Counted from the stretch's first letter, positions 9,057 to 18,849 are shown. The stretch: DNA of 64,000 nucleotides from Pontiellaceae bacterium B12227 (GCA_029432775.1 JAROAZ010000013.1:91025-155024), one strand, 5' to 3'. A program made the numbers and translations. The notes: a model not told the origin generated them from the sequence alone.

Positions 9057-9930
9057 TCAAACGGGGATCCAGGGCGTCGCGCAAGGCATCGCCCAAAAGG
9101 TTAAAGGCCAGAACGAGCAGGAAGACGGCAAGCGTCACAAAGGTCATTTCCCACCACATGCCCTGCCAGAGGCGCATGCGTGCGCTGTTGATCATTAAGC
9201 CCCAGGAGGGCTGATCCTGCACGCCGATGCCGAGGAAACTCAGGAAGACCTCGGTGCCGACCGCTGCAGGAAAGCGCAACGTGAAGGTCACGATGATGAC
9301 ATGGCTGATGTTGGGAAGAATGTGTTTAAAAATAATGCGTCCCGACCCCAGACCCAGCGCCTGAGCGGCCTGGACATAGGTTTGGCTCTTATGCTTGATT
9401 ACTTCGCCACGCACCAGACGGCAGATGCCCACCCAGGTCGTTAAACCGATGCCCAGGTAGATTCCCAGCAACCCCTTTCCGACAACCATCGCAATGGCCA
9501 GGATGAAGAGCAGACCGGGCATGGATGCAAACGTGGAATACAACCAGACCACAAAATCATCCACTTTTCCGCCGAAGAACCCGGCAATGCATCCGAAGAA
9601 TACGCCGATGGGAATCGCAATCAGCGAAGTTATAATGCCGACTTTATACGCAATGGTTACCCCCTGAACCAAGCGCGACATGACATCCCGCCCCAGCCCG
9701 TCGGTTCCCATCCAATGTTTGGAACTCGGCGGCTGGAAAGCAAGATCCAGATGGGTTTTCTGATACGACGGGGTGATGTCCTTGAAATCATGATAACGAT
9801 AGACCAGCTCGCCATACACGGCCATCAGCGTAAAGAGCGCCACGAGCGCAAGACAGAGCATGGCCACACGGTTTTTCCTTAACCGCCTCCAGGCATCGCC
9901 CCACAAACTATGTCCTTTTTCAGTCGCCAT
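9049..9930 (-). CDS. oppC: Oligopeptide ABC transporter, permease
   Basis: This inner-membrane permease has about six predicted transmembrane segments and an N-terminal OppC extension. The EAA-loop region lies near AAQALGLGSGRIIFKHILPN, which contacts the ATPases. The LSFLGIGVQDQPSWGLMI stretch is characteristic of OppC/DppC. A near copy of the 15-bp palindrome occurs at 9710-9724. Confidence 0.92.
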   Translation of the reverse strand: MATEKGHSLWGDAWRRLRKNRVAMLCLALVALFTLMAVYGELVYRYHDFKDITPSYQKTHLDLAFQPPSSKHWMGTDGLGRDVMSRLVQGVTIAYKVGIITSLIAIPIGVFFGCIAGFFGGKVDDFVVWLYSTFASMPGLLFILAIAMVVGKGLLGIYLGIGLTTWVGICRLVRGEVIKHKSQTYVQAAQALGLGSGRIIFKHILPNISHVIIVTFTLRFPAAVGTEVFLSFLGIGVQDQPSWGLMINSARMRLWQGMWWEMTFVTLAVFLLVLAFNLLGDALRDALDPRLND

Positions 9931-9934
9931 GATT

Positions 9935-11209
9935 TTATTTCAGTTTTACGCGCGGGTCGGCCGCAGCGTAGCAGATATCCGTTAGAAGGTTCGAAACCAC
10001 AAACAGCATGGCGCCGATCAGCACCAGCGCGCGAACCACATCGATGTCGGAAGAAAGAATGGCATTGATCCCCAGGTATCCAAGCCCGGGAATTCCGAAG
10101 AAACTTTCGAGAAGAAGCGAACCCGTATAGAGGAAAGGAATGGCAATCACCACGTTTGTGATAATGGGAATCATCGCGTTTTTCAGCACATGCACAAACA
10201 GCACACGCGGCTTGGAAACCCCTTTCGCAAAAGCCGTACGAACATAGTCCTTGTACATTTCGTCGAGCATGATGGTTCGATAAAAGCGGATGTTTGAACC
10301 CAGCCCGCTGATGACACCGATGATTACAGGAAGTGCCAGATAGCGCATTGATTCATAACCCCAGACCGGGAACAGGCCGTTCTTATATGCCAGGAAATAC
10401 TGCCCCGCCACGATGTAGACCAGATAGTTGATGCTCATGAGCGCCACGGAAAAAGTGACGAGAAAACGGTCGACAAAGGTATCGCGGAAAAAGGCGCAGA
10501 CCAAGGACAGGCTGACCGAGAGGATGATCCCGATAAAAAAGATCGGGACCGTGAGCGACAGCGAAGGCAGAACGCCATCCTTGAGGAGCTGGGCAACCGG
10601 TTGACGCTGGCTTTCAGAATAACCCATATCGCCGCGAGCCAGCTGCTTGACATAGAAGAGCAGCTGGGAATCGAACGGATTCTTAACCACTCTGCGGAAT
10701 TTTACACTGCGGATTTCAAGAGGAACATCTGCAGTGGAAAACCCGCCCTCTTCCGACCCCTGGAAAAGGATTTTTTCCGTTTTCCAATCGTTGGAAGAAA
10801 GAGCCTGCCCGGCCAGGGTTCCCGCTCCCTTATAGGTTACCGTCCAGACAAATTCATCCTCCGCCTTGAGCTCAAAGGCAAGCGGGTCAATTTCTGCGCC
10901 CGGCTGCAGGGTAAGAGTTCCAGCTTCGGCGGAATAGACCGCATTACTGTAGCCGCGCCAGCGCCCGGCTCCGTCAGAGAAGTCCTGATCCTCACAGGCC
11001 CGGCTTTTGGAACGCGTTCCGAAAAAGAGCGGTTTATTCAGACCGCGCTGCTCATCAAAAGTTTCCAGTGACTGGAGAGAAACCTTTTTGCCCATGGCAA
11101 TCGCGGCCAGGTCGCCGCCGACCACATTAAAGAGCACAAACGTCAGCAGAATTACGCCGATGACGGTCGGGACCATCTGAAAAGTACGTTTAAGGATATA
11201 CTTAAACAC
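9935..11209 (-). CDS. oppB: Oligopeptide ABC transporter, permease with periplasmic insertion
   Basis: This permease pairs with OppC. After the first membrane helix (residues about 10-30) the usual short loop is expanded by an extra segment of about 110 residues (roughly 65-178). Normal OppB sequence then resumes at FDSQLLFYVKQLARGDMG. The insertion is predicted soluble and periplasmic. It contains one exact copy (10782-10796) and one near copy (10751-10765) of the 15-bp palindrome. The C-terminal EAA loop (FAKGVSKPRVLFVHVLKNAMIP) is intact. The gene is longer than the family norm of about 300-340 residues. Confidence 0.9.
   Translation of the reverse strand: MFKYILKRTFQMVPTVIGVILLTFVLFNVVGGDLAAIAMGKKVSLQSLETFDEQRGLNKPLFFGTRSKSRACEDQDFSDGAGRWRGYSNAVYSAEAGTLTLQPGAEIDPLAFELKAEDEFVWTVTYKGAGTLAGQALSSNDWKTEKILFQGSEEGGFSTADVPLEIRSVKFRRVVKNPFDSQLLFYVKQLARGDMGYSESQRQPVAQLLKDGVLPSLSLTVPIFFIGIILSVSLSLVCAFFRDTFVDRFLVTFSVALMSINYLVYIVAGQYFLAYKNGLFPVWGYESMRYLALPVIIGVISGLGSNIRFYRTIMLDEMYKDYVRTAFAKGVSKPRVLFVHVLKNAMIPIITNVVIAIPFLYTGSLLLESFFGIPGLGYLGINAILSSDIDVVRALVLIGAMLFVVSNLLTDICYAAADPRVKLK
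10751..10796. repeat. Pair of palindrome copies in the OppB insertion
   Basis: TTCCGACCCCTGGAA (10751-10765, near copy) and TTCCAATCGTTGGAA (10782-10796, exact) sit 16 bp apart. They are read on the minus strand as part of FQGSE and SNDWK. Confidence 0.75.
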
Positions 11210-11211
11210 GC

Positions 11212-13092
11212 TTATTCCCCTCCCGACATTTTCATTTTCTTATCGCCGTACGATGCGTTCCATTCAGAGCGGACTTCCCGGTTTACCCGGCGGTATTTAC
11301 CCATGCCGTAGGGGTAGTCGTGCGGAATATAGTTTTCAATCCAGCTATGCTTCAGGGAAAAACTCATTGGCTGATACATGAAGACCCACGGCGCATCTTC
11401 GACAATAATTTTTGCCATTTCTTCATAGATGGCGGTCCGTTCCGGGGAGTCGGGCATCACGCGCACTTTTTCATAGAGCCGATCAATTTCCGGATTGCGG
11501 TAGTTCGAATGATTCGGACCCGGCGATGCATTCTGGCTGTAGAACAGCGCCAGAAAGTTTTCAGCATCGGGATAGTCAGCAACCCACGCCAAACGGAAAA
11601 GCTGTGCCTGACGGCGGTTCATTTTTTCGATAAACGCCGGCCATGTGTTGTAGTTGGTCTTAAGTACAATTCCGATTTTCTGGAACATGTTGGCCATCAG
11701 CTCCATCGACTGCCGTGTATTGGAGTCGGCACTGCCCAGTTCCATATTGAGTTCCAGGCGGCGGCCGGTTTTACTGTCGATCCCTTCAGGATAGCCCGCT
11801 TCGATCAACAGCTGTTTGGCCTTTTCCAGATTAAAGCGATAAGGGGAAGGTTCTTCCAGCACACCGGCCAGCGGCGTCGGGATCGGGCCATCGATCGGAT
11901 AGAGACGGTTATTCATGAACTGGTTCATCTGGGCAAACTCGTATGCACAGCTCAGTGCCTGGCGCAGTTTGCGATTCCGCATATCCTGTTCCGGATCATC
12001 GCTGGCACCGACCTGCGGATCATCCCAGTTAAAGCCCATGTAAAAGACGGCCGTGTATGGAGAGGAAATGAGTTCAATGCCGCGTTTTTCCAGCGAGTCA
12101 TTCAGGCTCTTGTCGGGCGTAATCACAGCGTCCCAGTTGTCGGGCGAAATCGCTGACGAATCCAGCTGTCCGGCGAGAAACATCATCCACGATGTACTGG
12201 TATCATCCACGACAAACTGGACCAGACGGTCAATAAACGGTATGGATTTCCCCGCGTCTTTGAGCAGTCCGGCCGCTTCCTGTTCCGGAGTTCCAGAGGC
12301 TGGATAGGTTTCAACCCGGCCCGTTTCCGCCCATTTCGGGTTGCGCTCAAATTCAATGCGCGAATTTCTGCGCCATTCAACCAGTCGATACGGCCCGGTT
12401 CCGACGGGATGGTTGGTAAATTTCTTTCCGTATAACTCCACCGCCTCGCGGGGAACAGCATAAGCATAGTGCATGGTCAGCACATAGAGGAGCTGCGGAT
12501 ACGGTTCCGTGAGTTTAATCTGCAGTGTGTGAGAATCCACAACCTTGAGGCCCTCAACCGGCATATCATAGTCGGTCGGCTCGGGCAGTTTCGATTGATC
12601 GTGAAAAACATCGATTCCTTTGATCCGCCCGTTATAGGCCCAGAAACCGGATGAAATATTTTTTACATCCGCAACACGCTTAATGGAATACTCAAAATCC
12701 CGGGCAGTCAGTTCGCGCCCTTTCCCGTCAGGAAAGCAGGGATCGTCCTGAAAGAAGATACCTTTGCGGAGCTTGAATGTGTAGGTCAGCCCGTCTTCCG
12801 AAACTTCCGGCATCGACTCCGCCAATGCAGGAATCACCTTATAGGGCCGGGCCAGATAGTCATACTGCAACAGGCCTTCATAGATCCGCGAAATGGCCAC
12901 CGAGGAGGAGACCTCTCCGGACGTGGCCGGGTCAAGCCCCCGGATGCGGGTCGTACTACTGAAAGAGACCAGTTCTGAACCGTCGTGTCCGGCGGTTAAA
13001 TCGCCATTTCCGCAACCGGAAACGAAAAGACTCCCCACAAACACCGCAAAAGCAGCTGGGAGGAGTCTTAGCACTGAAGGTTTAAACCTCAT
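11212..13092 (-). CDS. oppA: Oligopeptide-binding lipoprotein
   Basis: This extracytoplasmic solute-binding protein (SBP family 5) captures peptides for OppBCDF. A lipoprotein signal peptide ends in VSGC near residue 27. The family signature region (YEGLLQYDYLARPYKVIPALAES) follows, and later YTFKLRKGIFFQDD. The 626 residues are on the long side. It begins the opp block, 2 bp from oppB and only 23 bp after secG, so it may share the tpiA-secG transcript. Confidence 0.9.
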   Translation of the reverse strand: MRFKPSVLRLLPAAFAVFVGSLFVSGCGNGDLTAGHDGSELVSFSSTTRIRGLDPATSGEVSSSVAISRIYEGLLQYDYLARPYKVIPALAESMPEVSEDGLTYTFKLRKGIFFQDDPCFPDGKGRELTARDFEYSIKRVADVKNISSGFWAYNGRIKGIDVFHDQSKLPEPTDYDMPVEGLKVVDSHTLQIKLTEPYPQLLYVLTMHYAYAVPREAVELYGKKFTNHPVGTGPYRLVEWRRNSRIEFERNPKWAETGRVETYPASGTPEQEAAGLLKDAGKSIPFIDRLVQFVVDDTSTSWMMFLAGQLDSSAISPDNWDAVITPDKSLNDSLEKRGIELISSPYTAVFYMGFNWDDPQVGASDDPEQDMRNRKLRQALSCAYEFAQMNQFMNNRLYPIDGPIPTPLAGVLEEPSPYRFNLEKAKQLLIEAGYPEGIDSKTGRRLELNMELGSADSNTRQSMELMANMFQKIGIVLKTNYNTWPAFIEKMNRRQAQLFRLAWVADYPDAENFLALFYSQNASPGPNHSNYRNPEIDRLYEKVRVMPDSPERTAIYEEMAKIIVEDAPWVFMYQPMSFSLKHSWIENYIPHDYPYGMGKYRRVNREVRSEWNASYGDKKMKMSGGE

Positions 13093-13115
13093 TCAGAAAA
13101 TGCAGTTAACCTTTA

Positions 13116-13493
13116 TTATTCAGCAACAGAAATGGGCGCCTGTTCAGGAACAGGCTGCGTTTCCGGAGTTCCGAGGTCAAGACCGTCAATCGGGGCCGGC
13201 TGAACTGCGGCAGGTTGCGTAAGCTCGCTTTGCACAGTATCCATCAGGGTCTTATCCTGCTGAGCAAACAACACTCCCAGAATCAGTGCAGAGGCCATAA
13301 AGACCACACCGAGAACTACAGTCGCTCTGGAGAGTACGTTTCCGGCGCGCGCGCCGAACAGAGATTCACCTGCTCCGGCGCCAAACGCCAGGCCAAGCCC
13401 TTCGCTCTTCGACTTCTGCAACAGCACGAGGCCGATCAGCAGTAGACAGCAGAGAACCAGAACAACAATAAACAGTGCTTTAAGAAAAATCAT
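13116..13493 (-). CDS. secG: Preprotein translocase subunit SecG
   Basis: SecG is a small component of the SecYEG channel. The product has two transmembrane helices (about residues 3-23 and 52-72) flanking the conserved cytoplasmic LLQKSKSEGLGLAFGAG segment. A proline/glutamine-rich C-terminal tail of about 45 residues follows. I chose the ATG at 13493 because it begins MIFLKALF at the first helix. The tpiA-secG order is common in this group. Confidence 0.88.
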   Translation of the reverse strand: MIFLKALFIVVLVLCCLLLIGLVLLQKSKSEGLGLAFGAGAGESLFGARAGNVLSRATVVLGVVFMASALILGVLFAQQDKTLMDTVQSELTQPAAVQPAPIDGLDLGTPETQPVPEQAPISVAE

Positions 13494-13513
13494 AACAGTT
13501 CCTTTATTTCTTT

Positions 13514-13588
13514 GGTCTAAGGTCTTCCAGTCGAAAGTCAAATGTCGCAGTGCGGAACGTACGACTTTGGACTTTCAGACCTTCGACC
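13514..13588. repeat. Inverted repeat of AAAGTC/AGGTC words
   Basis: The left arm (13514-13539: GGTCTAAGGTC...GTCGAAAGTC) and right arm (13561-13588) are imperfect reverse complements built from five- to nine-base words. They lie in the tpiA-secG gap. The same words recur at 57866-58182 and 58842-58903. Confidence 0.6.
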
Positions 13589-13606
13589 ACGCGGCCGGGC
13601 CGCATC

Positions 13607-14362
13607 TTACATGCCGGCTTTAACGATGCCCGCGAACGAAGTCGCGTCCAGAGCAGCGCCGCCAATCAGGCCGCCGTCGATGTCGGGCATAGCCAGCAGT
13701 TCCGGAGCGTTGTCCGGCTTCATGGATCCGCCATACTGAATGCGAACCGCGTCCGCAGCTTCAGCGCCAACCATATCCTTCACAATTCCACGAATGAACG
13801 CGTGTACGTCCTGCGCCTGCTGAGCCGTTGCCACTTTACCGGTTCCGATCGCCCATACCGGCTCGTATGCAATAACGAGTTCAGTGTATGCATCAGCCGC
13901 AACGTCTTTCAGACCTTCACGAACCTGTACTTCAACCACTTTTTCCGTGTTGCCGGATTCGCGGTCTTCGAGGGTTTCACCAACACAGAGAATCGGACGC
14001 AGGTTCTTTTCGAGCGCCTTGATGACCTTCTTGTTGATCCAGAAATCGTTTTCTTTGTAGTACTCACGACGTTCGCTGTGACCGAGGATCACGTAACGGA
14101 CGAAGAGTTCTTTCAGCATGGTATGGCAGATTTCGCCGGTGTAGGCGCCTTCGTCTTCAGAAGACATGTTCTGGGAGCCAACCGCAACCTGTGTTTCTGA
14201 AACGATATCGCTGACCGATTTCAGGGCTGTGAACGGAGGACACAGAACCACATCAACCTCAGTGCATTCGCCGAGTTCCAGCTTCACCGCGTTGGCCAGT
14301 TCAACCGCTTCTTCGACGGTTTTGTTCATTTTCCAGTTGCCGGCAATAATTTTCTTTCTCAT
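13607..14362 (-). CDS. tpiA: Triosephosphate isomerase
   Basis: This glycolytic enzyme interconverts dihydroxyacetone phosphate and glyceraldehyde 3-phosphate. All active-site elements are present: GNWKMNK (lysine), ILGHSERR (histidine), AYEPVWAIGTG (glutamate and loop 6) and IQYGGSMKPDN (phosphate binding). The length of 251 residues is normal. Confidence 0.96.
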   Translation of the reverse strand: MRKKIIAGNWKMNKTVEEAVELANAVKLELGECTEVDVVLCPPFTALKSVSDIVSETQVAVGSQNMSSEDEGAYTGEICHTMLKELFVRYVILGHSERREYYKENDFWINKKVIKALEKNLRPILCVGETLEDRESGNTEKVVEVQVREGLKDVAADAYTELVIAYEPVWAIGTGKVATAQQAQDVHAFIRGIVKDMVGAEAADAVRIQYGGSMKPDNAPELLAMPDIDGGLIGGAALDATSFAGIVKAGM

Positions 14363-14516
14363 CTAAAAATCTCCGTTTCGTTGAAATTATAAGGTTTACA
14401 CCTACATTTGTTTAAAAAATGAAGGGGGAATCTAGCGAAACCCGACCCAATAGGCAAAGGCGAAAACACAAAAAAGGCAGGGAAAAACCGCCCCGTTTTT
14501 CAGACACACGAACAGG

Positions 14517-14942
14517 CTACAGGCAGATTATTTGATAGCCCTTTTTCACCCACGTCACAATACTCGGATGCCCTTTATAAGCGCCTGAAAGTAATAGCTT
14601 CTGCGCCGGCGGGAGTTTTTCCTTCACATGCAGGTCTTCGGCACAGTCATCGCACACCACCTCCACAAGGTCCATTTTCTTTAATTTCATATATTTTTCA
14701 TAAAGAGAACTCTCCGGTTGCGCAAATTCATTGGCCCAGCCGGTGCCCGCACCATCAAAGATCAACGCCACCGCATACCCCGCCTCCAGCAACTCAGCCG
14801 CATAGAGCAACGCATGCTGGGCCCGGGCCGCCCCTTCATTGGTTTCGTTGCCGGATTGCAGAATAATGGCAAACTTCCCGTCTGTTTCTGCCCCGAAACA
14901 CACCGCCGCCCACATCAGAACAATACAAATCACCCGCTTCAT
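14517..14942 (-). CDS. Secreted DsrE-like protein
   Basis: The 141-residue product starts with a signal peptide (MKRVICIVLMWAAVCFGAE). A DsrE/DsrF-like fold follows (FAIILQSGNETNEGAARAQHALLYAAELLEAGYAVALIF). A CDDC pair near residue 95 and a C-terminal cysteine could take part in sulfur or redox chemistry, but that is inference. AGAGGAGG lies 7 nt before the ATG at 14942 and fixes the start. It is divergent from polA. Confidence 0.65.
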   Translation of the reverse strand: MKRVICIVLMWAAVCFGAETDGKFAIILQSGNETNEGAARAQHALLYAAELLEAGYAVALIFDGAGTGWANEFAQPESSLYEKYMKLKKMDLVEVVCDDCAEDLHVKEKLPPAQKLLLSGAYKGHPSIVTWVKKGYQIICL

Positions 14943-14983
14943 ACGGACCTCCTCTGGAATTAGGACGATTTTGATACAGGATT

Positions 14984-14998
14984 TTCCAGACATTGGAA
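14984..14998. repeat. 15-bp palindrome copy between divergent genes
   Basis: TTCCAGACATTGGAA lies in the 113-bp gap between the DsrE-like gene and polA, where both promoters must lie. Confidence 0.8.
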
Positions 14999-15055
14999 AG
15001 CGGAGCCTGTAGCATTCGCGATTCACACTTGAAAAGCATCACGAAGGAATCCCCT

Positions 15056-17845
15056 ATGGAAAAGAAACTCTTTCTCATCGATGGCATGGCCATCATCTAT
15101 CGCGCCTATTTCGGTTTCATCCGCAACCCCCGCATCAACTCTAAAGGGGAGAACACCTCGGCGGTCTATGGATTTGTAAATACCTTGCTCAATCTCATCC
15201 ATACCTATGAACCCACTCACCTCGCCGTGGCGCTCGACACCTCCGATCCTACCTTCCGCCACATCGAATATCCCGAATACAAAGCCACCCGCGATGAAAC
15301 GCCCGAAGGCATCCGCACCGGCATCCCCCACATCAAAAACCTGCTCAAAGCCTTTAATATTCCCATTCTCGAATATCCCGGTTTCGAAGCCGACGACGTC
15401 ATCGGCACCCTGGCCCGCCAGGCCGAGAAAGACGGATTTGAAACCTACATGGTCACGCCCGACAAAGATTATGCCCAGCTCGTGGACGAAAACACCTTCA
15501 TGCTCAAACCCGGACGCGGCGGCGAAGAAGGCGAACTGCTCAAGGTGAAAAACATCCTCGAACAGTGGAATATTGAAAAAATCGAACAGGTCATCGACAT
15601 CCTCGGCCTGGCCGGCGACACCGCCGATAACATTCCCGGCGTTCCCGGCATTGGCCCCAAAACTGCCCAGAAACTGATTGCCCAGTTCGGCTCCGTGGAA
15701 AACCTGCTCGAAAACACCGACCAACTGAAGGGTAAGCAGAAGGAAAAGGTGGAAGCCAATAAAAACCAGGCGCTGCTTTCTAAAAAACTGGTAACCATCA
15801 AATGCGATGTGCCCGTCAAAGAAAAGCCGGCCGAACTGGTGATGGGCGTACACAACGACGATGCGCTGAAACTGCTGTTCACGGAACTCGAGTTCAAAAG
15901 TATGATCACCCGCCTCTTCGGTGAATCCCCCACTCCCGCCTCCGTGGCGGTGGCCGCCGCCAGCTCCGGCCAGGGCGACCTGTTTGAATTTGCCGCTTCC
16001 ACCCATCCGGAAATGACCGAACCCGCTCCCGGATTTAAAACCATTAAGGATGTAAAACACACCTATCACCTCGTTACCACCGCTGCCGAACGCGCCGAAC
16101 TGGCCGCAAAACTCGCCGGCATTTTTGAAATCTGCTTCGACACCGAAACCACCGGCCTCGATGTCCGAACCGCCGAGCTGATCGGCATCTCCTTCTGCGT
16201 GGAGCCCGGCGAGGCGTGGTACGTCACCCTGCCGCCCGACCGGGAACAGGCCCTGCTGGCCCTCGAACCCTTTCTTCCAATCCTTGGGAACTCCGACATC
16301 CGGAAAGTCGGCCAGAACCTGAAATACGACGTCAGCGTCCTGAAATGGCACGGCATCGAAGTCAAAGGCGAACTGCTCGACACCATGCTCGCGCACTATC
16401 TGATCGACCCCGACCAAAGCCATAAGATGGATCGTATGGCCGAGATTGAACTCAACTATTCGCCGGTTCCGATTGAAGCCCTCATCGGCGAAAAGAAGAG
16501 CTCGCAGAAATCCATGCGCGACGTCGACCTCGACGAACTCTGCGAATATGCCGCCGAAGATGCCGACATCACCATGCAGCTTTGGCGCAAACTCAAACCC
16601 ATGCTCAAGGAACGCGGTCAGGAACGCGTCTTCTACGAAATTGAAACGCCGCTTATGCCGGTGCTCTCCACCATGGAATACAACGGCATTAATCTGGATG
16701 TCGCCAATCTCGAAACCTACTCGATCGAGCTCGGAAAAAAGATCCAGACCCTGGAAAGCGGCATCTACACCAAAGCCGGAATGGAATTCAACCTTAACTC
16801 GCCCAAGCAGCTCGGCGAAGTCCTTTTCGATCTGCTTCAGCTCGTCGACAAACCCAAAAAAACCAAAACCGGCCAATACAAAACCAACGAGGAAGTGCTG
16901 TCCGGCCTGGCCCACGAACACGCTATTGTTCGCGAAATCCTCGACTACCGCGGCCTGACCAAACTCAAGAGCACCTATGTGGATGCGCTGCCCAAAGAAG
17001 TTTTTCCAGACACGGGAAGACTCCACACCACTTTCAGTCAGGCCATCACCACCACCGGCCGTCTGTCATCGGTGAATCCCAACCTGCAGAACATTCCGAT
17101 CCGCACCGCAGAAGGCCGCGAAATCCGCCGCGCCTTTATTCCCCGCGAAGGCTTTACCCTGCTCGCCTCCGACTATTCCCAGATCGAGCTGCGCATTATG
17201 GCCGAACTCTCAGGCGACGAAGGCCTCCGCGAAGCCTTCATCCACGGCGAAGACATCCACACCGCCACCGCCGCCCGCGTATTCGGCGTTGAAAAGGACG
17301 ACGTCACCCGCGAAATGAGAAGCAAAGCCAAGATGGTCAACTTCGGCATCATCTACGGCATCTCGGCCTTCGGCCTCTCGCAGCGACTCGGCATTCCGCG
17401 CAAAGAAGCGCAGGAAATTATCGAGCAATACCGCGCCAACTATCCCCGCGTGCAGGACTATCTCGACTCCACCATCGAATTTGCGCAGAAAAATGAATAT
17501 GTTCAGACCATCGCCGGACGCCGCCGATATATTCGCGACATCAACGCCAAAAACCAGATGGTCCGTTCCGGCGCCGAGCGCAACGCCATCAACGCCCCGA
17601 TTCAGGGCACCGCCGCCGACATGATCAAAATCGCCATGATCAGCATCCAGAAGATGCTCGAAGAGAAGCAGACCAAAACCAAGCTCCTGCTGCAGGTCCA
17701 CGACGAACTCGTCTTCGACCTCGCCCTCGACGAAGCCGACGAGCTGATTCCGCTCATCGAAGAAAAAATGAAATCCGCCATCCCCATGGAAATCCCGATT
17801 TTGGTTGAGAGCGGAACCGGAACCAACTGGTTGGAAGCTCATTAG
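15056..17845 (+). CDS. polA: DNA polymerase I
   Basis: This 929-residue repair and Okazaki-fragment polymerase has all three domains. The 5' nuclease domain spans roughly residues 1-290 (FEADDVIGTLA, GIGPKTAQKL). The 3'-5' exonuclease domain has its DEDDy residues visible: FDTETTGLD, the LLDTMLAHYL region and YAAEDAD. The polymerase domain shows DYSQIELRIMAELSGD, the finger helix RSKAKMVNFGIIYG and LLQVHDELVFD. I used the ATG at 15056, which has AAGGA upstream. Near palindrome copies at 16275-16289 and 17004-17018 are read as LPILG and FPDTG. Confidence 0.96.
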   Translation: MEKKLFLIDGMAIIYRAYFGFIRNPRINSKGENTSAVYGFVNTLLNLIHTYEPTHLAVALDTSDPTFRHIEYPEYKATRDETPEGIRTGIPHIKNLLKAFNIPILEYPGFEADDVIGTLARQAEKDGFETYMVTPDKDYAQLVDENTFMLKPGRGGEEGELLKVKNILEQWNIEKIEQVIDILGLAGDTADNIPGVPGIGPKTAQKLIAQFGSVENLLENTDQLKGKQKEKVEANKNQALLSKKLVTIKCDVPVKEKPAELVMGVHNDDALKLLFTELEFKSMITRLFGESPTPASVAVAAASSGQGDLFEFAASTHPEMTEPAPGFKTIKDVKHTYHLVTTAAERAELAAKLAGIFEICFDTETTGLDVRTAELIGISFCVEPGEAWYVTLPPDREQALLALEPFLPILGNSDIRKVGQNLKYDVSVLKWHGIEVKGELLDTMLAHYLIDPDQSHKMDRMAEIELNYSPVPIEALIGEKKSSQKSMRDVDLDELCEYAAEDADITMQLWRKLKPMLKERGQERVFYEIETPLMPVLSTMEYNGINLDVANLETYSIELGKKIQTLESGIYTKAGMEFNLNSPKQLGEVLFDLLQLVDKPKKTKTGQYKTNEEVLSGLAHEHAIVREILDYRGLTKLKSTYVDALPKEVFPDTGRLHTTFSQAITTTGRLSSVNPNLQNIPIRTAEGREIRRAFIPREGFTLLASDYSQIELRIMAELSGDEGLREAFIHGEDIHTATAARVFGVEKDDVTREMRSKAKMVNFGIIYGISAFGLSQRLGIPRKEAQEIIEQYRANYPRVQDYLDSTIEFAQKNEYVQTIAGRRRYIRDINAKNQMVRSGAERNAINAPIQGTAADMIKIAMISIQKMLEEKQTKTKLLLQVHDELVFDLALDEADELIPLIEEKMKSAIPMEIPILVESGTGTNWLEAH

Positions 17846-17857
17846 GATAGAACAGGT

Positions 17858-18595
17858 ATGATTTATCGATATATAGGATTCGAGACAGATAAAGAGTCTA
17901 AACTTCAAACACTCTTCAACAATGAGCTTTGGTTTTCATCACCCCAGAAGTTTAACGACCCATTTGATTGTCACTTCCATGTACAGGACAAGTTCTCTAG
18001 AGAAACATTTGAAAAATTCGCAGGCAATACCTCTAAGCTCTCCGGCAAAGACGCATCTTCTGACATAGCTATGTTTAATTCACTAGCGGGACAAGATGAA
18101 TCCGTCTCAATATCTGGTCTAATGGAGCAATTGCAGCATCATATCGATGCCCATGGCATCTGTTGTTTTTCAAAATTATGGAATTCGATTCTTATGTGGT
18201 CACATTATGCCGATAAACATACGGGGATATGCATTGGCTATGATGACACAAGAGATAATGGCGAATTGTGTGAGGTGAAGTATTCTACTCATTATCCTGA
18301 GCTACATGTAAATGAGACTGATACTTGTGATGGTCTCCAGACTTTTAAGGAGAAGTATTTGCTCACTAAATCCGCGGATTGGATTTATGAAAATGAATAC
18401 AGACTAATCGATCCAATAAAATGCAATTTTAGAGATCCATCTCCATTTCCTATCGTAAATATCACTTTTGGAATAAAAATGGGGTCAAAGCTTAAACAAG
18501 ATATTCTCAATCATTTTGGCGATGATGTGATGTTTTATAGCGCAATCCATAAAGCCACAGGAAGATATGGGCTCTCCAGGTTCCCTATAACCTAA
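17858..18595 (+). CDS. DUF2971 family protein
   Basis: The 245-residue protein shows DUF2971 hallmarks: an early NNELWFSSPQKFNDPFDCHF block and a central LMWSHYADKHTGICIGYD block. Family members often lie in defence or mobile islands, but their biochemistry is unknown. The gene is visibly more AT-rich than polA, which ends 12 bp upstream. It contains no palindrome copies and is followed by a decayed antitoxin, which together suggest recent transfer. Confidence 0.8.
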   Translation: MIYRYIGFETDKESKLQTLFNNELWFSSPQKFNDPFDCHFHVQDKFSRETFEKFAGNTSKLSGKDASSDIAMFNSLAGQDESVSISGLMEQLQHHIDAHGICCFSKLWNSILMWSHYADKHTGICIGYDDTRDNGELCEVKYSTHYPELHVNETDTCDGLQTFKEKYLLTKSADWIYENEYRLIDPIKCNFRDPSPFPIVNITFGIKMGSKLKQDILNHFGDDVMFYSAIHKATGRYGLSRFPIT

Positions 18596-18684
18596 GGGCA
18601 TGGATAGATAACTGAACAAATTTCAAATATCAGCGCCAAACGTGGCCCTCGACAAACCAATCCGCTTACCTCACATATACCAAT

Positions 18685-18849
18685 ATGAAAGTGACACTAA
18701 ATATTGATGATCAGATCATAGCCGAAGCAGCGCGTTTGACGGGAATCAAAGAGAAAACCACCTTGGTGCGCAAAGGACTTGAAGCTTTGATTGCGCAGGA
18801 GAGCAGCCCAGGACAACAAACAACTCGCCAAACTTCTGTACGACGGTGA
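18685..18849 (+). pseudogene. VapB-like antitoxin, frameshifted
   Basis: An ATG at 18685 starts MKVTLNIDDQII and continues AARLTGIKEKTTLVRKGLEALIAQES. This is the N-terminal part of VapB-type (DUF2191) antitoxins. After this point the frame ends in unrelated residues at 18849. Skipping one base near 18801-18808 restores a plausible continuation (QDNKQLAKLL) to about 18868. No PIN-domain toxin follows. The gene is probably a broken remnant, although the short product could still be made. Confidence 0.6.

Noticed and set aside
15023..17026. 667-codon open frame antisense to polA
   Set aside because: It is the codon-bias shadow of polA, with a low-complexity Gly/Phe-rich translation and no domain.
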